Origin: Microbacterium phyllosphaerae
Lineage (GTDB): Bacteria > Actinomycetota > Actinomycetes > Actinomycetales > Microbacteriaceae
Direction: 5' to 3'
Assembly: GCF_017876435.1 (NCBI RefSeq)
Contig: NZ_JAGIOA010000001.1
Span: forward strand, 2,418,001-2,482,000
Length of the DNA: 64,000 nucleotides
Below are positions 9,575 to 19,896 of this stretch, piece after piece (positions within the stretch are counted from its first letter, which is position 1; each line of letters starts with the position of its first letter). The position numbers and the translations under genes were made by a program. Under the pieces are notes generated by a model. That model ran no database searches, had not been told where the DNA came from, and saw only the letters and a list, made by a program, of their open reading frames with translations.

Positions 9575-11563
9575 TCAGAGCTCTGGATCGAGGATATCGA
9601 GCCGAACCGAGAGCGCGATGCGAGTCGACTTGCCCTTGCCTCGACGAGCGCTCACGGCTTCGGCGACGACCGCGGCACGGAGCGTCGTCGCGACCTTGGC
9701 CCCGGCTCCGTAGTCGAAGCGGACGAGGGCGCGGACACGGGGCGGGTAGTCCTCGGATTCGACCGGCACCGGTCCGAGCACGGCATCCGAGGGAAGCGCG
9801 AGTTCCTGCAGAGCCGCGAGTGCCCGGCCGACCGCTGAGGCGGAACCTTCGACCAGCGCCACGCGCGCCGCCGGGGGCATGTGCAACGGTGCGCGTTCCG
9901 CCAACTCGGACCTCGCGTACCCGGACTGGTTCCACGTGGCGAGTGCCCTCGCGATGGAGCCGTCGACTCCGACGAGGTGGATCGGGGCACCGGGAGCCGC
10001 GAGAGCTGCGGCGTTGGACCACCAGCGCAGGCACGCCTCTCCGATGCGGAGGTCGGGCGCCTGCAGCATCCGCGGCCCGTCGAGCAGGACGATCGCTCGG
10101 TAGCCGCCCTCGGCCAGCGGCTCCGCTCCACGTGTCGCGACGATGAGGGACGGCTTGTCCGTGACGTGCTCCACGGGGTGTGCGCTGTCGGCCACGATCA
10201 CGCGGATGCCGGGGAACGCCTTGCCCAGCTCATCGGCTGTGCGCTCGCTGCCCGACGAGGCGAGCCGCAGCTTCGTCGATGAGCACGCAGGGCAGGCCCA
10301 GACCCGTGCACCGCGCCCGCACCAGGCGCAGACGGGGACGGCACCGCGATGCTTCGCCCCCAGAGGGCCACCGCAATGGGCGCAACGGGCAGGAGCCCGG
10401 CACTCGGCGCAGACCAGCGAGGGCGAGAACCCGGGGCGGGAGACCTGCACCAGCACGGGTCCCTCTGCGGCGGCGTTGCGCGCCGAGAGGAACGCGGATG
10501 ACGGCATCCGCTGCGCTGTGGGTGCGTCCATCTCCTGAGGTGTGCTCAACACGACCCGCGGCAGGACCCGGCGCGCGGCCCTGACATCCTGCAACCAGCC
10601 GTGCGCGACCAGACGCTCGACGTCGGTGGTGCGCGTGTGGCCGACGAAGAGGAGCGCCGAATCCTCCTGCTCCTGACGCAGAAGCGCTGCGTCCCTGGCA
10701 TTGATGTACGGGGCGAGGGGCTCGCCGAGCAGCGGATCTCCGTCGTCCCACACCGCGACGAGCCCGGCGCGCACAGGGGCGTACACCGCCGAGCGGTTGC
10801 CGACGACGATGCACGGTGCGTCCTCCAGGGAGCGGAGGAACGAACGATATCGGTCGGGATTCGTCTGCCTCGAGTCGTACCGGGCGACCGCTTCGGCGGG
10901 AACCGACGTGGCGAGTACGGCGAGGAGCTGATCGAGGTCGCGGTGATCGGGCACCACCAGGATGCTGGACTGTCCGGCGGCCAGCATCCGCGCCGCCGAC
11001 GATGCCAGCAGGGCGGCCCACCCCGGTGCACCGTCGTGATGCACGGGGATCGCCTCGACTGCCGCTCGTCCGCCGCTCTCGAGCACCTCTTCGAGACCGT
11101 CGTACGACGCGACCAGCTCGGCCGCACTCGCGAGTTGCTCCTCGGTCGAGACGACCTGCGGCGAGTCCGCTTTCCACGCCTTCTCGACGCGCACCTGTCT
11201 CTTCGGGATGACGAGTCGGAGCACATCGGATGCCGATCCCGCTGCACGGTCGGCGGCGCGCCGCGCGAGCCGGTAGAGCCTGTCGGGCAGTACGGGGACC
11301 TGCGAGACGACGCTGTCGACCTCGGACAGGGGTCTGTCGGCATCGTCTTCGCTGTCGAGCTCGATCACGTAACCGTCGATCACTCGCCCCGCCGTGCGCA
11401 ACGGCACGCGCACCCGCACTCCGGGCACGACATCGCCGAGTTCATCCGGCAAGGCGTAATCGAACAGGCGATCGAGCTGAGGAAGCGGCGAGTCCAGGAG
11501 AACGCGCGCGATGCGTCTGCTCTGCGCGTCAGAAGGCAACAGGCTCTGCCCGTCGGAGGACAA
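9575..11563 (-). CDS. priA: PriA-like primosomal protein N', helicase motifs degenerate
   Basis: Resembles PriA, which restarts stalled forks, but the helicase core looks inactive. The DNA-binding N-terminus (LPQLDRLFDYALPDEL) and the cysteine-rich zinc module CAECRAPARCAHCGG...CAWC...CPAC are preserved. Where a Walker A GxxGxGKT would be expected, no GKT is visible (around GWAALLASSAARML), and the DEEH box is replaced by VWDDGD. This is known for actinobacterial PriA proteins. The start is uncertain: no ATG or GTG fits. TTG at 11563 (662 residues) and TTG at 11539 (654 residues) sit in the two copies of a 24-bp tandem repeat, and neither has a clear Shine-Dalgarno. The first lies 14 bases after the metK stop. 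Confidence 0.82.
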   Translation of the reverse strand: MSSDGQSLLPSDAQSRRIARVLLDSPLPQLDRLFDYALPDELGDVVPGVRVRVPLRTAGRVIDGYVIELDSEDDADRPLSEVDSVVSQVPVLPDRLYRLARRAADRAAGSASDVLRLVIPKRQVRVEKAWKADSPQVVSTEEQLASAAELVASYDGLEEVLESGGRAAVEAIPVHHDGAPGWAALLASSAARMLAAGQSSILVVPDHRDLDQLLAVLATSVPAEAVARYDSRQTNPDRYRSFLRSLEDAPCIVVGNRSAVYAPVRAGLVAVWDDGDPLLGEPLAPYINARDAALLRQEQEDSALLFVGHTRTTDVERLVAHGWLQDVRAARRVLPRVVLSTPQEMDAPTAQRMPSSAFLSARNAAAEGPVLVQVSRPGFSPSLVCAECRAPARCAHCGGPLGAKHRGAVPVCAWCGRGARVWACPACSSTKLRLASSGSERTADELGKAFPGIRVIVADSAHPVEHVTDKPSLIVATRGAEPLAEGGYRAIVLLDGPRMLQAPDLRIGEACLRWWSNAAALAAPGAPIHLVGVDGSIARALATWNQSGYARSELAERAPLHMPPAARVALVEGSASAVGRALAALQELALPSDAVLGPVPVESEDYPPRVRALVRFDYGAGAKVATTLRAAVVAEAVSARRGKGKSTRIALSVRLDILDPEL

Positions 11564-11566
11564 CAG
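11519..11566 (-). repeat. Imperfect tandem 24-bp repeat at the priA start
   Basis: Two adjacent 24-bp units (11566-11543 and 11542-11519, minus strand) read CTGTTGTCCTCCGACGGG... and CTGTTGCCTTCTGACGCG..., both ending CAGAGC, with 4 differences. They encode LLSSDGQS and LLPSDAQS. Each unit carries a TTG in the priA frame, so the duplication supplies two equivalent candidate start codons. Confidence 0.7.
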
Positions 11567-11577
11567 GCACCGGCCCG

Positions 11578-12771
11578 TCAGAGGCCGGCAGCGCGCCGCA
11601 GCTCTTCGGCGCGGTCGGTGCGCTCCCAGGTGAACTCCGGCAGTTCGCGCCCGAAGTGTCCGTACGCAGCGGTCTGCGCGTAGATCGGGCGGAGCAGGTC
11701 GAGCTGCTCGATGATCGCCTGCGGGCGAAGATCGAACACATCGCTGATGGCGCGGGTGATGACCTCGTCGGACACCTTGCCGGTGCCGAACGTCTCGACG
11801 TACAGGCCGACGGGGCGTGCGACGCCGATCGCATAGGCGACCTGCACCTCGAGCCGGTCGGCGAGACCTGCGGCGACCGCGTTCTTCGCCACCCAGCGTG
11901 TGGCGTACGCACCCGAGCGGTCGACCTTCGACGGGTCTTTTCCGCTGAACGCGCCTCCGCCGTGCCGAGCGGCGCCACCGTACGTGTCGATGATGATCTT
12001 GCGTCCGGTCAGGCCTGCATCGCCCTTCGGGCCGCCTGTGACGAAGGGCCCGGCCGGGTTGATGTAGTAGGTGATGTCGTCGAGGTCGAGCCCGGTCGTC
12101 TCGAGGATCGGGTCGATGACATGCTCGCGCACCTGCGCCTTGATGTCGTCCTGCGAGATGTCGGGGTGGTGCTGGGTCGAGAGGACGATCGCGTCGACGG
12201 TCTTCGGCGTGAATCCGTCGTAGCCGAGCGTGACCTGCGTCTTGCCGTCGGGTCGGAGGAACGGCAAGACGCCGGAGCGTCGCACTTCCGTCAACCGCTC
12301 GGCGATCCGGTGCGCCGTCCACGCGGCCATCGGCATGAGCTGCGGCGTCTCGTTGGTGGCGAAGCCGAACATGATGCCCTGGTCGCCCGCGCCGAGGCTG
12401 TCGAAGGGATCGATCGATCCGCCGTCGCGGTGCTCCTGCGCGTTGTCGACACCGTGCGCGATGTCGGTCGACTGCTCACCCACCGAGATGCTGACACCGC
12501 ACGAGTCGCCGTCGAAGCCGGTCTCGCTCGACGTGTAGCCGATCCGGTTGACGACCTGCCGGACGATGGTGGGGATGTCGACGTACGCCTCGGTGCGGAT
12601 CTCGCCGGCGACATGCACGAGTCCTGTGGTGACCAGAGTCTCGACGGCGACCCGGGAATCCCGGTCCTTCGCGATGAGCCCGTCGAGGATGCTGTCCGAG
12701 ATCTGGTCGCAGATCTTGTCCGGGTGCCCTTCGGTGACGGACTCGGACGTGAACAGACGCAGGGCGCTCAT
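11578..12771 (-). CDS. metK: S-adenosylmethionine synthetase
   Basis: MetK makes SAM from methionine and ATP. From ATG at 12771 the protein has 397 residues, slightly longer than E. coli MetK. Signatures are complete: [17 protein letters not shown] near the start, [10 protein letters not shown] (ATP site), and [19 protein letters not shown] (phosphate loop). GGAG lies about 7 bases before the ATG. No SAM riboswitch-like fold was recognised in the 93 bp upstream; that gap contains a strong hairpin after rpoZ. Confidence 0.98.
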   Translation of the reverse strand: MSALRLFTSESVTEGHPDKICDQISDSILDGLIAKDRDSRVAVETLVTTGLVHVAGEIRTEAYVDIPTIVRQVVNRIGYTSSETGFDGDSCGVSISVGEQSTDIAHGVDNAQEHRDGGSIDPFDSLGAGDQGIMFGFATNETPQLMPMAAWTAHRIAERLTEVRRSGVLPFLRPDGKTQVTLGYDGFTPKTVDAIVLSTQHHPDISQDDIKAQVREHVIDPILETTGLDLDDITYYINPAGPFVTGGPKGDAGLTGRKIIIDTYGGAARHGGGAFSGKDPSKVDRSGAYATRWVAKNAVAAGLADRLEVQVAYAIGVARPVGLYVETFGTGKVSDEVITRAISDVFDLRPQAIIEQLDLLRPIYAQTAAYGHFGRELPEFTWERTDRAEELRRAAGL

Positions 12772-12822
12772 CAGGGCTCCAGAACGGGGTCGGACGGAAA
12801 GAAGGGGGTCGCTCCCATGATG

Positions 12823-12856
12823 GACCGCACCGCCGACATCAGCCGGCGGTGCGGTC
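12823..12856 (-). terminator. 13-bp perfect hairpin between rpoZ and metK
   Basis: GACCGCACCGCCG and its exact reverse complement (12823-12835 and 12844-12856) enclose an 8-base loop. It begins 9 bases after the rpoZ stop. There is no T-tract after it on the minus strand, so it may be a weak or factor-dependent terminator, a processing site or an attenuator that separates rpoZ from metK expression. Confidence 0.5.
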
Positions 12857-12864
12857 ATCGGACG

Positions 12865-13122
12865 TCACTCGGCGTGACGGAGGCGGAGCTTGTCCTCGTT
12901 GATCTCGTGCAGAGCGATCGTGAGGGGCTTGTCCTCGACCGACGAGTCGACCAGCGGGCCCACGTTGTCGAAGAGGTTCCCCTCGTGCAGGTCGGAGTAG
13001 TAGTCGTTGATCTGACGCGCGCGCTTGGCCGCGTAGATCACGAGCTCGTACTTGGAGTCGACACGGTCGAGCAGGTTGTCGATGGGGGGATCGATGATTC
13101 CGTTGGTGTGGTGTCCGGCCAT
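12865..13122 (-). CDS. rpoZ: RNA polymerase omega subunit
   Basis: An 85-residue omega subunit, which stabilises the beta' subunit during RNA polymerase assembly. The core [31 protein letters not shown] is the omega signature, and the C-terminal [13 protein letters not shown] is the usual end region. AGGAGGTCCCACC gives a strong ribosome binding site before the ATG. Position downstream of gmk is conserved across many bacteria. Confidence 0.97.
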   Translation of the reverse strand: MAGHHTNGIIDPPIDNLLDRVDSKYELVIYAAKRARQINDYYSDLHEGNLFDNVGPLVDSSVEDKPLTIALHEINEDKLRLRHAE

Positions 13123-13187
13123 GGTGGGACCTCCTGATCAGGCGACGGGATCGTCGCGAAGACGCTGCTCCGGGCGCGCGAAGACGC

Positions 13188-14096
13188 TCAGCGCGCAGAG
13201 CTTGAAGACAATTCTACGACCTCTGCGGCGGCGGTGGCGACGTCCTCGTTCACGATGAGGTGGTCGAACTCGTTCTGCGCGGCCAGTTCGACCTTCGCGG
13301 TGCGCAGCCGGCGGGCTCTCTCCTCGGCGCCTTCGGTGCCGCGTCCGACCAGTCGCTGGACCAGTTCGTCCCATGTCGGCGGCAGCAGGAAGATCAGCGT
13401 CGCCGCGGGCTCCGCCTTCCGCACCTGACGTGCGCCCTGGAGATCGATCTCGAGCAGCACGGTCTTGCCGTCGGCGAGAGCGACGTCGATCGGCGCCCGC
13501 GGAGTGCCGTAGCGCGACCGATTGTGCACGACGGCGTACTCGAGGAGCTCGTTCTCGGCTATCAGCCGATCGAACTCCGCGTCGTCCACGAAGTAGTAGT
13601 GCACGCCGTCGACCTCGCCGGGGCGAGGAGCACGGGTCGTCGCCGACACCGAGAGGTGGATCTCGGGGTTGTGCTCGCGGATGTGCGCGGCGACGGTCCC
13701 CTTGCCCACGGCCGTGGGCCCGGCGAGCACGAGCAGACGGCTCCGGGCGCCGCGCGGTTCGAGTACGGGGAACCGCGTGTCGAGCCACTGCGAGAGTGCG
13801 ACTCGCTGACGAACGCCCAGACCGCCCAGCCTCTTGACCGGCGAGATGTGCAGCTCATCGAGGATGCGGTCGCGCTTGCCCGCGCCGATCGCCGGAAGGG
13901 CGAGGAGGAAGTCGGTGATCCGCATCGACCCCTCGACGGAGTCGGGGTCGGCGGTCGCGCGTTCGAGCACGACCTGCGGCGTCACGACGCGCATGGTCAG
14001 ATCGCGCTTCAGCGACGCGCGGGCGCGACGACGCTCCACGGCCTTGCGTGCCGCTGCGGCCCGATCGACGTCGGGAACCGGACGGGACTCAGCCAC
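13188..14096 (-). CDS. gmk: Guanylate kinase fused to an N-terminal mIHF-like DNA-binding domain
   Basis: A 302-residue protein, about 100 longer than a normal guanylate kinase. Residues about 14-105 closely resemble actinobacterial integration host factor mIHF: an AAAARKAVERRRARASLK helix, LLALPAIGAGK and the DNA-contact signature SPVKRLGGLGVRQRVAL. Residues about 118-302 are guanylate kinase: P-loop GPTAVGKG at 126-133, VSATTRAPRPGEVDGVHYYFV (GMP binding), and the lid region with LVGRGTEGAEERARR. The kinase makes GDP from GMP. In mycobacteria and Streptomyces mIHF and gmk are separate neighbours; here they are one protein. The GTG start overlaps the pyrF stop by 8 nt. Confidence 0.93.
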   Translation of the reverse strand: MAESRPVPDVDRAAAARKAVERRRARASLKRDLTMRVVTPQVVLERATADPDSVEGSMRITDFLLALPAIGAGKRDRILDELHISPVKRLGGLGVRQRVALSQWLDTRFPVLEPRGARSRLLVLAGPTAVGKGTVAAHIREHNPEIHLSVSATTRAPRPGEVDGVHYYFVDDAEFDRLIAENELLEYAVVHNRSRYGTPRAPIDVALADGKTVLLEIDLQGARQVRKAEPAATLIFLLPPTWDELVQRLVGRGTEGAEERARRLRTAKVELAAQNEFDHLIVNEDVATAAAEVVELSSSSAR

Positions 14097-14934
14097 GGGT
14101 GCTCTCCCTGTACTCTGCGACGCGGGCGTCGATGGCGGTGGCGAGACCGGCGGGTCCGGCCGAGAGGATGCTGCGGCTCTCGCTCGCGATGACCGCGTGG
14201 CTCATCGTGCCGAAGCGGTGGCGGAGGTCGGCGGGGGTCGCCCCCTGCGTCCCGAACCCGGGTGCGAGGATCGGCGCGGTCGGTGCGAAGGCCGCGATAC
14301 CGGCATCCGTCCAGTCGACCGTGGCTCCGATGACGAAGCCGAAGCTCCCCCACTCCCCCGTGTCCGAGTGCTCCGCGTTGCGGGACGACACCACGGCGAT
14401 GATGTCGGCGGACACAGCGCGCCCGGTCTCGGAGACCGCGCGCTGGAGTCCCTCAGCCTCGGGGTTGCTGGTCGCGGCGAGGACGAACAGGCCCTTGTCG
14501 TGCTGATTCGCCAGGGCGAAGGTGCCGCCCAGGGCGCCGACGCCGAGGAACGGATTCACCGTGAGCGCATCCGCCTCCAGCGGAGAGCCAGGGGTGAGCC
14601 AGGCCTCGGCGTACGCGTCCATGGTCGTTCCGATGTCGCCGCGCTTCGCATCGGCGATCACGATCAGATCCGCGGCACGTGCCGCGGCGAGAACGTCTTC
14701 GAGCGCTGCGATCCCGGCGGAACCGAACCGCTCGAAGAACGACACCTGCGGCTTCACGACGCCGACGCGGCCCGCGGCGGCCTCGACGGTCCGCAGTCCG
14801 AAGTCACGGACTCCGCGAGCGTCCTCTGTGAGCCCCCAGGACTTCAGGAGCGCCGCGTGCGGGTCGATGCCCACGCAGAGCGGGCCGTGCGCCGACAGGG
14901 CGTCACGGACCCGCTCTCCGAAGCGTGCGCTCAC
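14089..14934 (-). CDS. pyrF: Orotidine 5'-phosphate decarboxylase, mycobacterial-type
   Basis: This enzyme makes UMP from OMP, the last step of de novo UMP synthesis. At 281 residues it belongs to the longer actinobacterial subfamily: [10 protein letters not shown] at the N-terminus, [15 protein letters not shown], and the catalytic Lys/Asp cluster in [12 protein letters not shown]. The GTG start at 14934 overlaps the carB stop by 4 nt. It follows carA-carB in the pyrimidine run. Confidence 0.97.
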   Translation of the reverse strand: MSARFGERVRDALSAHGPLCVGIDPHAALLKSWGLTEDARGVRDFGLRTVEAAAGRVGVVKPQVSFFERFGSAGIAALEDVLAAARAADLIVIADAKRGDIGTTMDAYAEAWLTPGSPLEADALTVNPFLGVGALGGTFALANQHDKGLFVLAATSNPEAEGLQRAVSETGRAVSADIIAVVSSRNAEHSDTGEWGSFGFVIGATVDWTDAGIAAFAPTAPILAPGFGTQGATPADLRHRFGTMSHAVIASESRSILSAGPAGLATAIDARVAEYRESTRG

Positions 14935-17900
14935 AAAGCGGCCTGTCGGTCGAGCGCGTACTCCTGCAGGCTCTTCACCTGGAAGCCCTCGTGCGCCGCA
15001 TCCATTCCGCTCACCGCTGCGCCCAGGACGGCCATCGTGGTGAACAGCGCCTTGTCGGCCGCGACGGCTGCCGCGCGGATCTCGTAGCCGTCGGCACGGG
15101 CCGCTCCACCCGAGGGGGTGTTCACGACGATGTCGATCGCACCCTCGTTGATCAGGTCGACGATGTTCGTGGCACCCGACTCCTGGGTCTCGCTGAACTT
15201 CTCGACCACGGTCACGGCGATGCCGTTGCGCGAGAGGATCTCGGCAGTGCCCTCGGTGGCCACGATCGTGAAGCCGAGCTGCTGGAGGCGGTGCGCCGGC
15301 AGGATCACCGCGCGCTTGTCGGAATCGGCGACCGAGATGAACACCGTTCCCGACGTCGGCATGCCGCCGTACGCGGCAGCCTGGCTCTTCGCGAACGCGG
15401 TCGGGAAGTCACGGTCGATGCCCATGACCTCGCCCGTCGAGCGCATCTCCGGTCCGAGGATCGAGTCGACCGTCTTGCCGTCTGCGGTGCGGAACCGCTT
15501 GAACGGCAGCACGGCCTCCTTGACCGAGACCGGGGCGTCGAGCGGCACGCGCGAGCCGTCCTGCTCGGGCAGCATGCCCTCGGCGCGCAGCTCGGCGATG
15601 GTGGAACCGGTCATGACACGGCTCGCCGCCTTCGCCATCGGGATGCCCAGCGCCTTGGAGACGAAGGGCACCGTACGGCTGGCGCGGGGGTTCGCCTCGA
15701 TCACGTAGAGCACTCCCGCGCTGATCGCGAACTGCACGTTCAGCAGACCGCGGACGCCCACGCCCTCGGCGATCGCGAGGGTGGCCTCGCGGACGCGGTC
15801 GATGTCGGTACGGCCGAGCGAGACCGGCGGGAGCGTGCAGCTCGAGTCGCCGGAGTGGATGCCGGCCTCTTCGAGGTGCTCCATCACGCCGCCGATGAAC
15901 AGGTCGGTGCCGTCGTACAGAGCGTCGACGTCGAGTTCGATCGCGTCGTCGAGGAAGCGGTCGACGAGAAGGGGCTTGCCCTCCTCGATGATGACCTCTC
16001 CTGCCGTGCGCACGAAGTACTCGCGCAGCGAGTCCGAGCTGTAGACGATCTCCATGCCGCGCCCGCCGAGCACGAAGCTCGGACGCACGAGGACCGGGTA
16101 GCCGATCTCCTCGGCGACCGCGACCGCACCGTCGGCGTCGATCGCCGTGCCGTGACGCGGGGCGATGAGGCCGGCCGAATCGAGCAGCTGCGAGAAGAGC
16201 TCGCGCTCCTCCGCGATGTCGATGGCTGCGGGGCTGGTGCCGAGCACGGTGTAGCCGGCAGCTTCGATGCCCTTCGCCAGGCCCAGCGGGGTCTGTCCGC
16301 CGAGCTGGCAGACGACGCCCAGGATGGTTCCGCTGGCGGCCTCCGCGTCGAGCACCTCGAGCACGTCCTCCAGGGTCAGCGGCTCGAAGTACAGACGGTC
16401 CGAGGTGTCGTAGTCGGTCGATACGGTCTCGGGGTTGCAGTTGACCATCACGGTCTCGAAGCCCGCGTCCGACAGCGCGAACGACGCGTGCACGCAGGAG
16501 TAGTCGAACTCGACGCCCTGACCGATGCGGTTCGGACCGGATCCGATGATGACGACCTTGGTGCGCTCGGACGGCACGACCTCGGTCTCGAAGTCGTAGC
16601 TCGAGTAGTGGTACGGGGTGAGAGCCGGGAACTCGCCCGCGCACGTGTCGACCGTCTTGTAGACCGGACGGATGCCGAGGCCGTGGCGCACGCCGCGGAT
16701 CTCGGCCTCCTTCTCGCCACGCAGCTCGGCGATCTGCGCGTCGGAGAAGCCGTGCTCCTTCGCGTAGCGGAGGGTCGCAGCGTCGAGCTCGGGGGCGTTC
16801 GCCACGATCTCGGCGACCTCGTTGATCAGCACGATCTGGTCGATGAACCACGGGTCGATCGCGGTGGCCTCGAAGGCCTGCTCGACGGTCGCGCCCTTGC
16901 GCAGCGCCTGCTGCAGGGTGACGATGCGCCCGTCGGTGGGCACCTTCGAGATCTCGAGCAGCTCGTCGACCGAGCGCTCCTCCGCACCCCAGTGGAAGCT
17001 GGAGCCGCGCTTCTCGAGCGAGCGCAGCGCCTTCTGCAGCGCGGTGGCGTAGTTACGGCCGATGGCCATCGCCTCGCCCACCGACTTCATGGTGGTGGTG
17101 AGCGTCGCGTCCGCCGCGGGGAACTTCTCGAAGGCGAACCGCGGCACCTTGACCACGACGTAGTCGAGCGTGGGCTCGAAGCTCGCCGGGGTCACGCCCG
17201 TGATGTCGTTCGGGATCTCATCGAGGCGATAGCCGAGCGCGAGCTTGGCGGCGAGCTTCGCGATCGGGAAGCCGGTGGCCTTCGAGGCCAGGGCGCTCGA
17301 CCGCGACACACGAGGGTTCATCTCGATCACGATGATGCGGCCGTTGCTCGGGTCGACGGCGAACTGGATGTTGCAGCCGCCGGTGTCGACGCCGACGGCG
17401 CGGATGATGTCGATGCCGATGTCGCGGAGCTTCTGGTACTCACGATCGGTCAGCGTCAGCGCAGGAGCGACGGTGATCGAGTCGCCCGTGTGCACGCCGA
17501 CCGGGTCGACGTTCTCGATCGAGCAGACGACGACCGTGTTGTCGGCGGTGTCGCGCATGAGCTCGAGCTCGTACTCCTTCCAGCCGAGGATGGACTCCTC
17601 CAGGAGCACCTCGGTGGTCGGCGAGTCGCGGAGCCCTGCACCGCCGATGCGACGCAGGTCCTCTTCGTCGTACGCGAACCCGGAACCGAGACCGCCCATC
17701 GTGAACGAGGGACGCACGACGAGCGGGTAGCCGAGCTCGGCGGCGCCCTCGAGCAGGTCGTCCATCGTGTGCGCGATGATGCTGCGCGCCACGTCTGCGC
17801 CGGCATCCAGCACCAGCTGCTTGAAGATCTGGCGGTCCTCGCCCTTGTTGATCGCCTCGAAGCTCGCACCGATCAGCTCGACGTCGTACTTCTCGAGGAT

Positions 17901-18218
17901 GCCGTGGTTGTGCAGCTCGATCGCGGCGTTCAGCGCGGTCTGACCGCCGAGGGTCGGCAGGATCGCGTCGGGGCGCTCCTTGGCGATGATCGTCTCGATG
18001 ACCTGCCAGGTGATCGGCTCGATGTACGTCGCGTCCGCGAAGTCGGGATCGGTCATGATGGTGGCCGGGTTGGAGTTGACCAGGATGACCCTGACGCCCT
18101 CTTCGCGGAGGACGCGGCACGCCTGGGTACCGGAGTAGTCGAACTCGCAGGCCTGACCGATGACGATCGGGCCGGAGCCGATGACGAGAACGGAGTTGAT
18201 GTCGTCGCGCTTGGGCAT
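14931..18218 (-). CDS. carB: Carbamoyl-phosphate synthase large subunit
   Basis: A 1095-residue two-half ATP-grasp enzyme that makes carbamoyl phosphate for pyrimidine and arginine synthesis. The first half starts [25 protein letters not shown]; the second half repeats it as [22 protein letters not shown]. Each half carries an ATP-grasp ([15 protein letters not shown] and [16 protein letters not shown]). The last 130 residues form the allosteric MGS-like domain. Its start overlaps the carA stop by one base (TAATG). Confidence 0.99.
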   Translation of the reverse strand: MPKRDDINSVLVIGSGPIVIGQACEFDYSGTQACRVLREEGVRVILVNSNPATIMTDPDFADATYIEPITWQVIETIIAKERPDAILPTLGGQTALNAAIELHNHGILEKYDVELIGASFEAINKGEDRQIFKQLVLDAGADVARSIIAHTMDDLLEGAAELGYPLVVRPSFTMGGLGSGFAYDEEDLRRIGGAGLRDSPTTEVLLEESILGWKEYELELMRDTADNTVVVCSIENVDPVGVHTGDSITVAPALTLTDREYQKLRDIGIDIIRAVGVDTGGCNIQFAVDPSNGRIIVIEMNPRVSRSSALASKATGFPIAKLAAKLALGYRLDEIPNDITGVTPASFEPTLDYVVVKVPRFAFEKFPAADATLTTTMKSVGEAMAIGRNYATALQKALRSLEKRGSSFHWGAEERSVDELLEISKVPTDGRIVTLQQALRKGATVEQAFEATAIDPWFIDQIVLINEVAEIVANAPELDAATLRYAKEHGFSDAQIAELRGEKEAEIRGVRHGLGIRPVYKTVDTCAGEFPALTPYHYSSYDFETEVVPSERTKVVIIGSGPNRIGQGVEFDYSCVHASFALSDAGFETVMVNCNPETVSTDYDTSDRLYFEPLTLEDVLEVLDAEAASGTILGVVCQLGGQTPLGLAKGIEAAGYTVLGTSPAAIDIAEERELFSQLLDSAGLIAPRHGTAIDADGAVAVAEEIGYPVLVRPSFVLGGRGMEIVYSSDSLREYFVRTAGEVIIEEGKPLLVDRFLDDAIELDVDALYDGTDLFIGGVMEHLEEAGIHSGDSSCTLPPVSLGRTDIDRVREATLAIAEGVGVRGLLNVQFAISAGVLYVIEANPRASRTVPFVSKALGIPMAKAASRVMTGSTIAELRAEGMLPEQDGSRVPLDAPVSVKEAVLPFKRFRTADGKTVDSILGPEMRSTGEVMGIDRDFPTAFAKSQAAAYGGMPTSGTVFISVADSDKRAVILPAHRLQQLGFTIVATEGTAEILSRNGIAVTVVEKFSETQESGATNIVDLINEGAIDIVVNTPSGGAARADGYEIRAAAVAADKALFTTMAVLGAAVSGMDAAHEGFQVKSLQEYALDRQAAL

Positions 18219-19363
18219 TACTTGGCGTCCTTCTTGCTGGCGATGACCATGTCGCGGAACCGGTCGAAGAGGTAGTTGGCGTCGTGCGGGCCTGCGGCCG
18301 CCTCGGGGTGGTACTGCACCGAGAACGCGGGGATGTCGAGGGCGCGGAGGCCCTCGACCACGTTGTCGTTCAGCCCGACGTGGCTGACCTCGACCTTGCC
18401 GTAGCCGTTCGGGCTGTCGAAGGATCCCTCGAGCGGGGCGTCCACGGCGAATCCGTGGTTGTGGGCGGTGATCTCGACGCGTCCCGTGGACTTGTCGAGT
18501 ACGGGCTGGTTGATGCCACGGTGGCCGAACGGCAGCTTGTAGGTGCCGAGGCCCAGCGCGCGACCGAGCAGCTGATTGCCGAAGCAGATGCCGAAGAACG
18601 GGAGACCGTCGTCGAGGACTGCACGCAGCAGCTCGACGTGATCGCCGGACGCCGCGGGGTCACCGGGGCCGTTCGAGTAGAAGACCGCGACGGGATCGAT
18701 CGAGCGGATGTCGTCGATCGTGACGTTCTGCGGAAGCACGTGCACCTCGAACCCGCGGGCTGCGAGGTTGTCGATCGTGGCCTGCTTGACGCCGAGGTCG
18801 AGGACAGCGAGGTTGCCGACCCTCTCCCCCATGGCCGTCGTCACCGTCGCGACGTCGACAGAGACCTGCGCCGAGAGGTTCTGACCGGCCATCTGCGGGG
18901 CCTCGCGCACGAGTCGCAGCTGCTCCTCGGCGCCGAGCCGTGCGGCCTCTCCCGAGAAGATGCCGCCGCGCATGGAGCCGGCCGACCGGATGTGGCGCGT
19001 GATCGAGCGGGTGTCGATGCCGCTGATGCCGACGATGCCGTCCTGCACCAGCACCTCGTCGAGCGAGGCGTTCGCGCGCCAGTTCGAGACGACGCGCGAG
19101 GGGTCGCGCACGATGTAACCGGCCACCCAGATGCGGCGGGACTCGGGGTCCTCGTCGTTCATTCCGGTGTTGCCGATGTGCGGCGCGGTCTGCAGGACGA
19201 TCTGTCCGGCGTACGACGGGTCGGTGAGCGTCTCCTGGTAGCCGGACATGCCGGTGGCGAAGACGACCTCGCCGATCGTCGTGCCCAGCGCGCCGTAGGC
19301 GCGGCCGGTGTGGCGGGTCCCGTCTTCGAGGACGAGGACGGCGGGTTCGGGGAGGGCTGTCAT
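18218..19363 (-). CDS. carA: Carbamoyl-phosphate synthase small (glutaminase) subunit
   Basis: The 381-residue class I amidotransferase subunit hydrolyses glutamine and passes ammonia to CarB. The N-terminal part has [20 protein letters not shown]; the glutaminase part has the nucleophile elbow [12 protein letters not shown] and the His/Glu pair in QYHPEAA. The ATG overlaps the stop of the PH-like gene by 4 nt. Confidence 0.98.
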   Translation of the reverse strand: MTALPEPAVLVLEDGTRHTGRAYGALGTTIGEVVFATGMSGYQETLTDPSYAGQIVLQTAPHIGNTGMNDEDPESRRIWVAGYIVRDPSRVVSNWRANASLDEVLVQDGIVGISGIDTRSITRHIRSAGSMRGGIFSGEAARLGAEEQLRLVREAPQMAGQNLSAQVSVDVATVTTAMGERVGNLAVLDLGVKQATIDNLAARGFEVHVLPQNVTIDDIRSIDPVAVFYSNGPGDPAASGDHVELLRAVLDDGLPFFGICFGNQLLGRALGLGTYKLPFGHRGINQPVLDKSTGRVEITAHNHGFAVDAPLEGSFDSPNGYGKVEVSHVGLNDNVVEGLRALDIPAFSVQYHPEAAAGPHDANYLFDRFRDMVIASKKDAK

Positions 19364-19896
19364 GACGTTGCTCCTGTGTCGGGGGCGGCTTCGTCGTCCG
19401 AGGCGCCGGAGGCGGGGACGAGTCGCTGCAGTTCTGAGATGAAGTTCTGGGGATCTCCGTCGGTCAGACGGAGGTAGGAGTCGACGATCGTGTCGTCGTC
19501 AGCGCTCCAGGCCACGCGGACGAGCCCACCGGGCTCGACGACGCGGTCGATCGTGACCGTCGCGCGGTCGACGCTCGCCAGGCGGGCCGAGGCTAGGAAC
19601 ACCGTCGGTGCTCCGTCGAGGCAGAGAGCGAGTCCCCGGTCGGTGACCGCGACCTCTCCTCTGGCGCGGTACGCGAGCGGCGACAGCGTCAGGCGCTCGA
19701 GCGGCTGATCGTGCTTGGTCGTCGACACGTACAGCACCTCGTGGCGGTCGAGCACCTGCGCGTGCTCGGGAACACCGAGGGGCGCCGTGAGTCCGGAGTC
19801 GCGTCGGAGTCGTCGTCGCCAGGCGAACAGCATCGTGAGCAGCACGAGGACCGCCAGCGCGATCATCAGCGCGATCGCGAGATCCCTGGGGATCAT
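19360..19896 (-). CDS. Membrane-anchored PH-like domain protein of the pyr operon
   Basis: A 178-residue protein with one N-terminal membrane segment (about residues 6-25, [20 protein letters not shown]), a basic stop-transfer (RRRLRRD), and a beta-rich domain (about 40-165: [45 protein letters not shown]). A protein of this type sits between pyrC and carA in many actinobacteria and is annotated there as PH-like or as a putative transporter; function is unknown. The ATG at 19896 overlaps the pyrC stop by 4 nt, so it is firmly in the operon. The longer open frame is a shadow of pyrC. Confidence 0.8.
   Translation of the reverse strand: MIPRDLAIALMIALAVLVLLTMLFAWRRRLRRDSGLTAPLGVPEHAQVLDRHEVLYVSTTKHDQPLERLTLSPLAYRARGEVAVTDRGLALCLDGAPTVFLASARLASVDRATVTIDRVVEPGGLVRVAWSADDDTIVDSYLRLTDGDPQNFISELQRLVPASGASDDEAAPDTGATS

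Noticed and set aside
12772..12864. SAM riboswitch upstream of metK
   Set aside because: Only a plain hairpin is seen; none of the conserved SAM aptamer segments could be recognised.
14925..18275. Very long plus-strand open frame antisense to carB (over 1100 codons)
   Set aside because: It is the complement of a verified gene in a GC-rich genome; composition is Arg/Asp/His repetitive and no family is recognisable.
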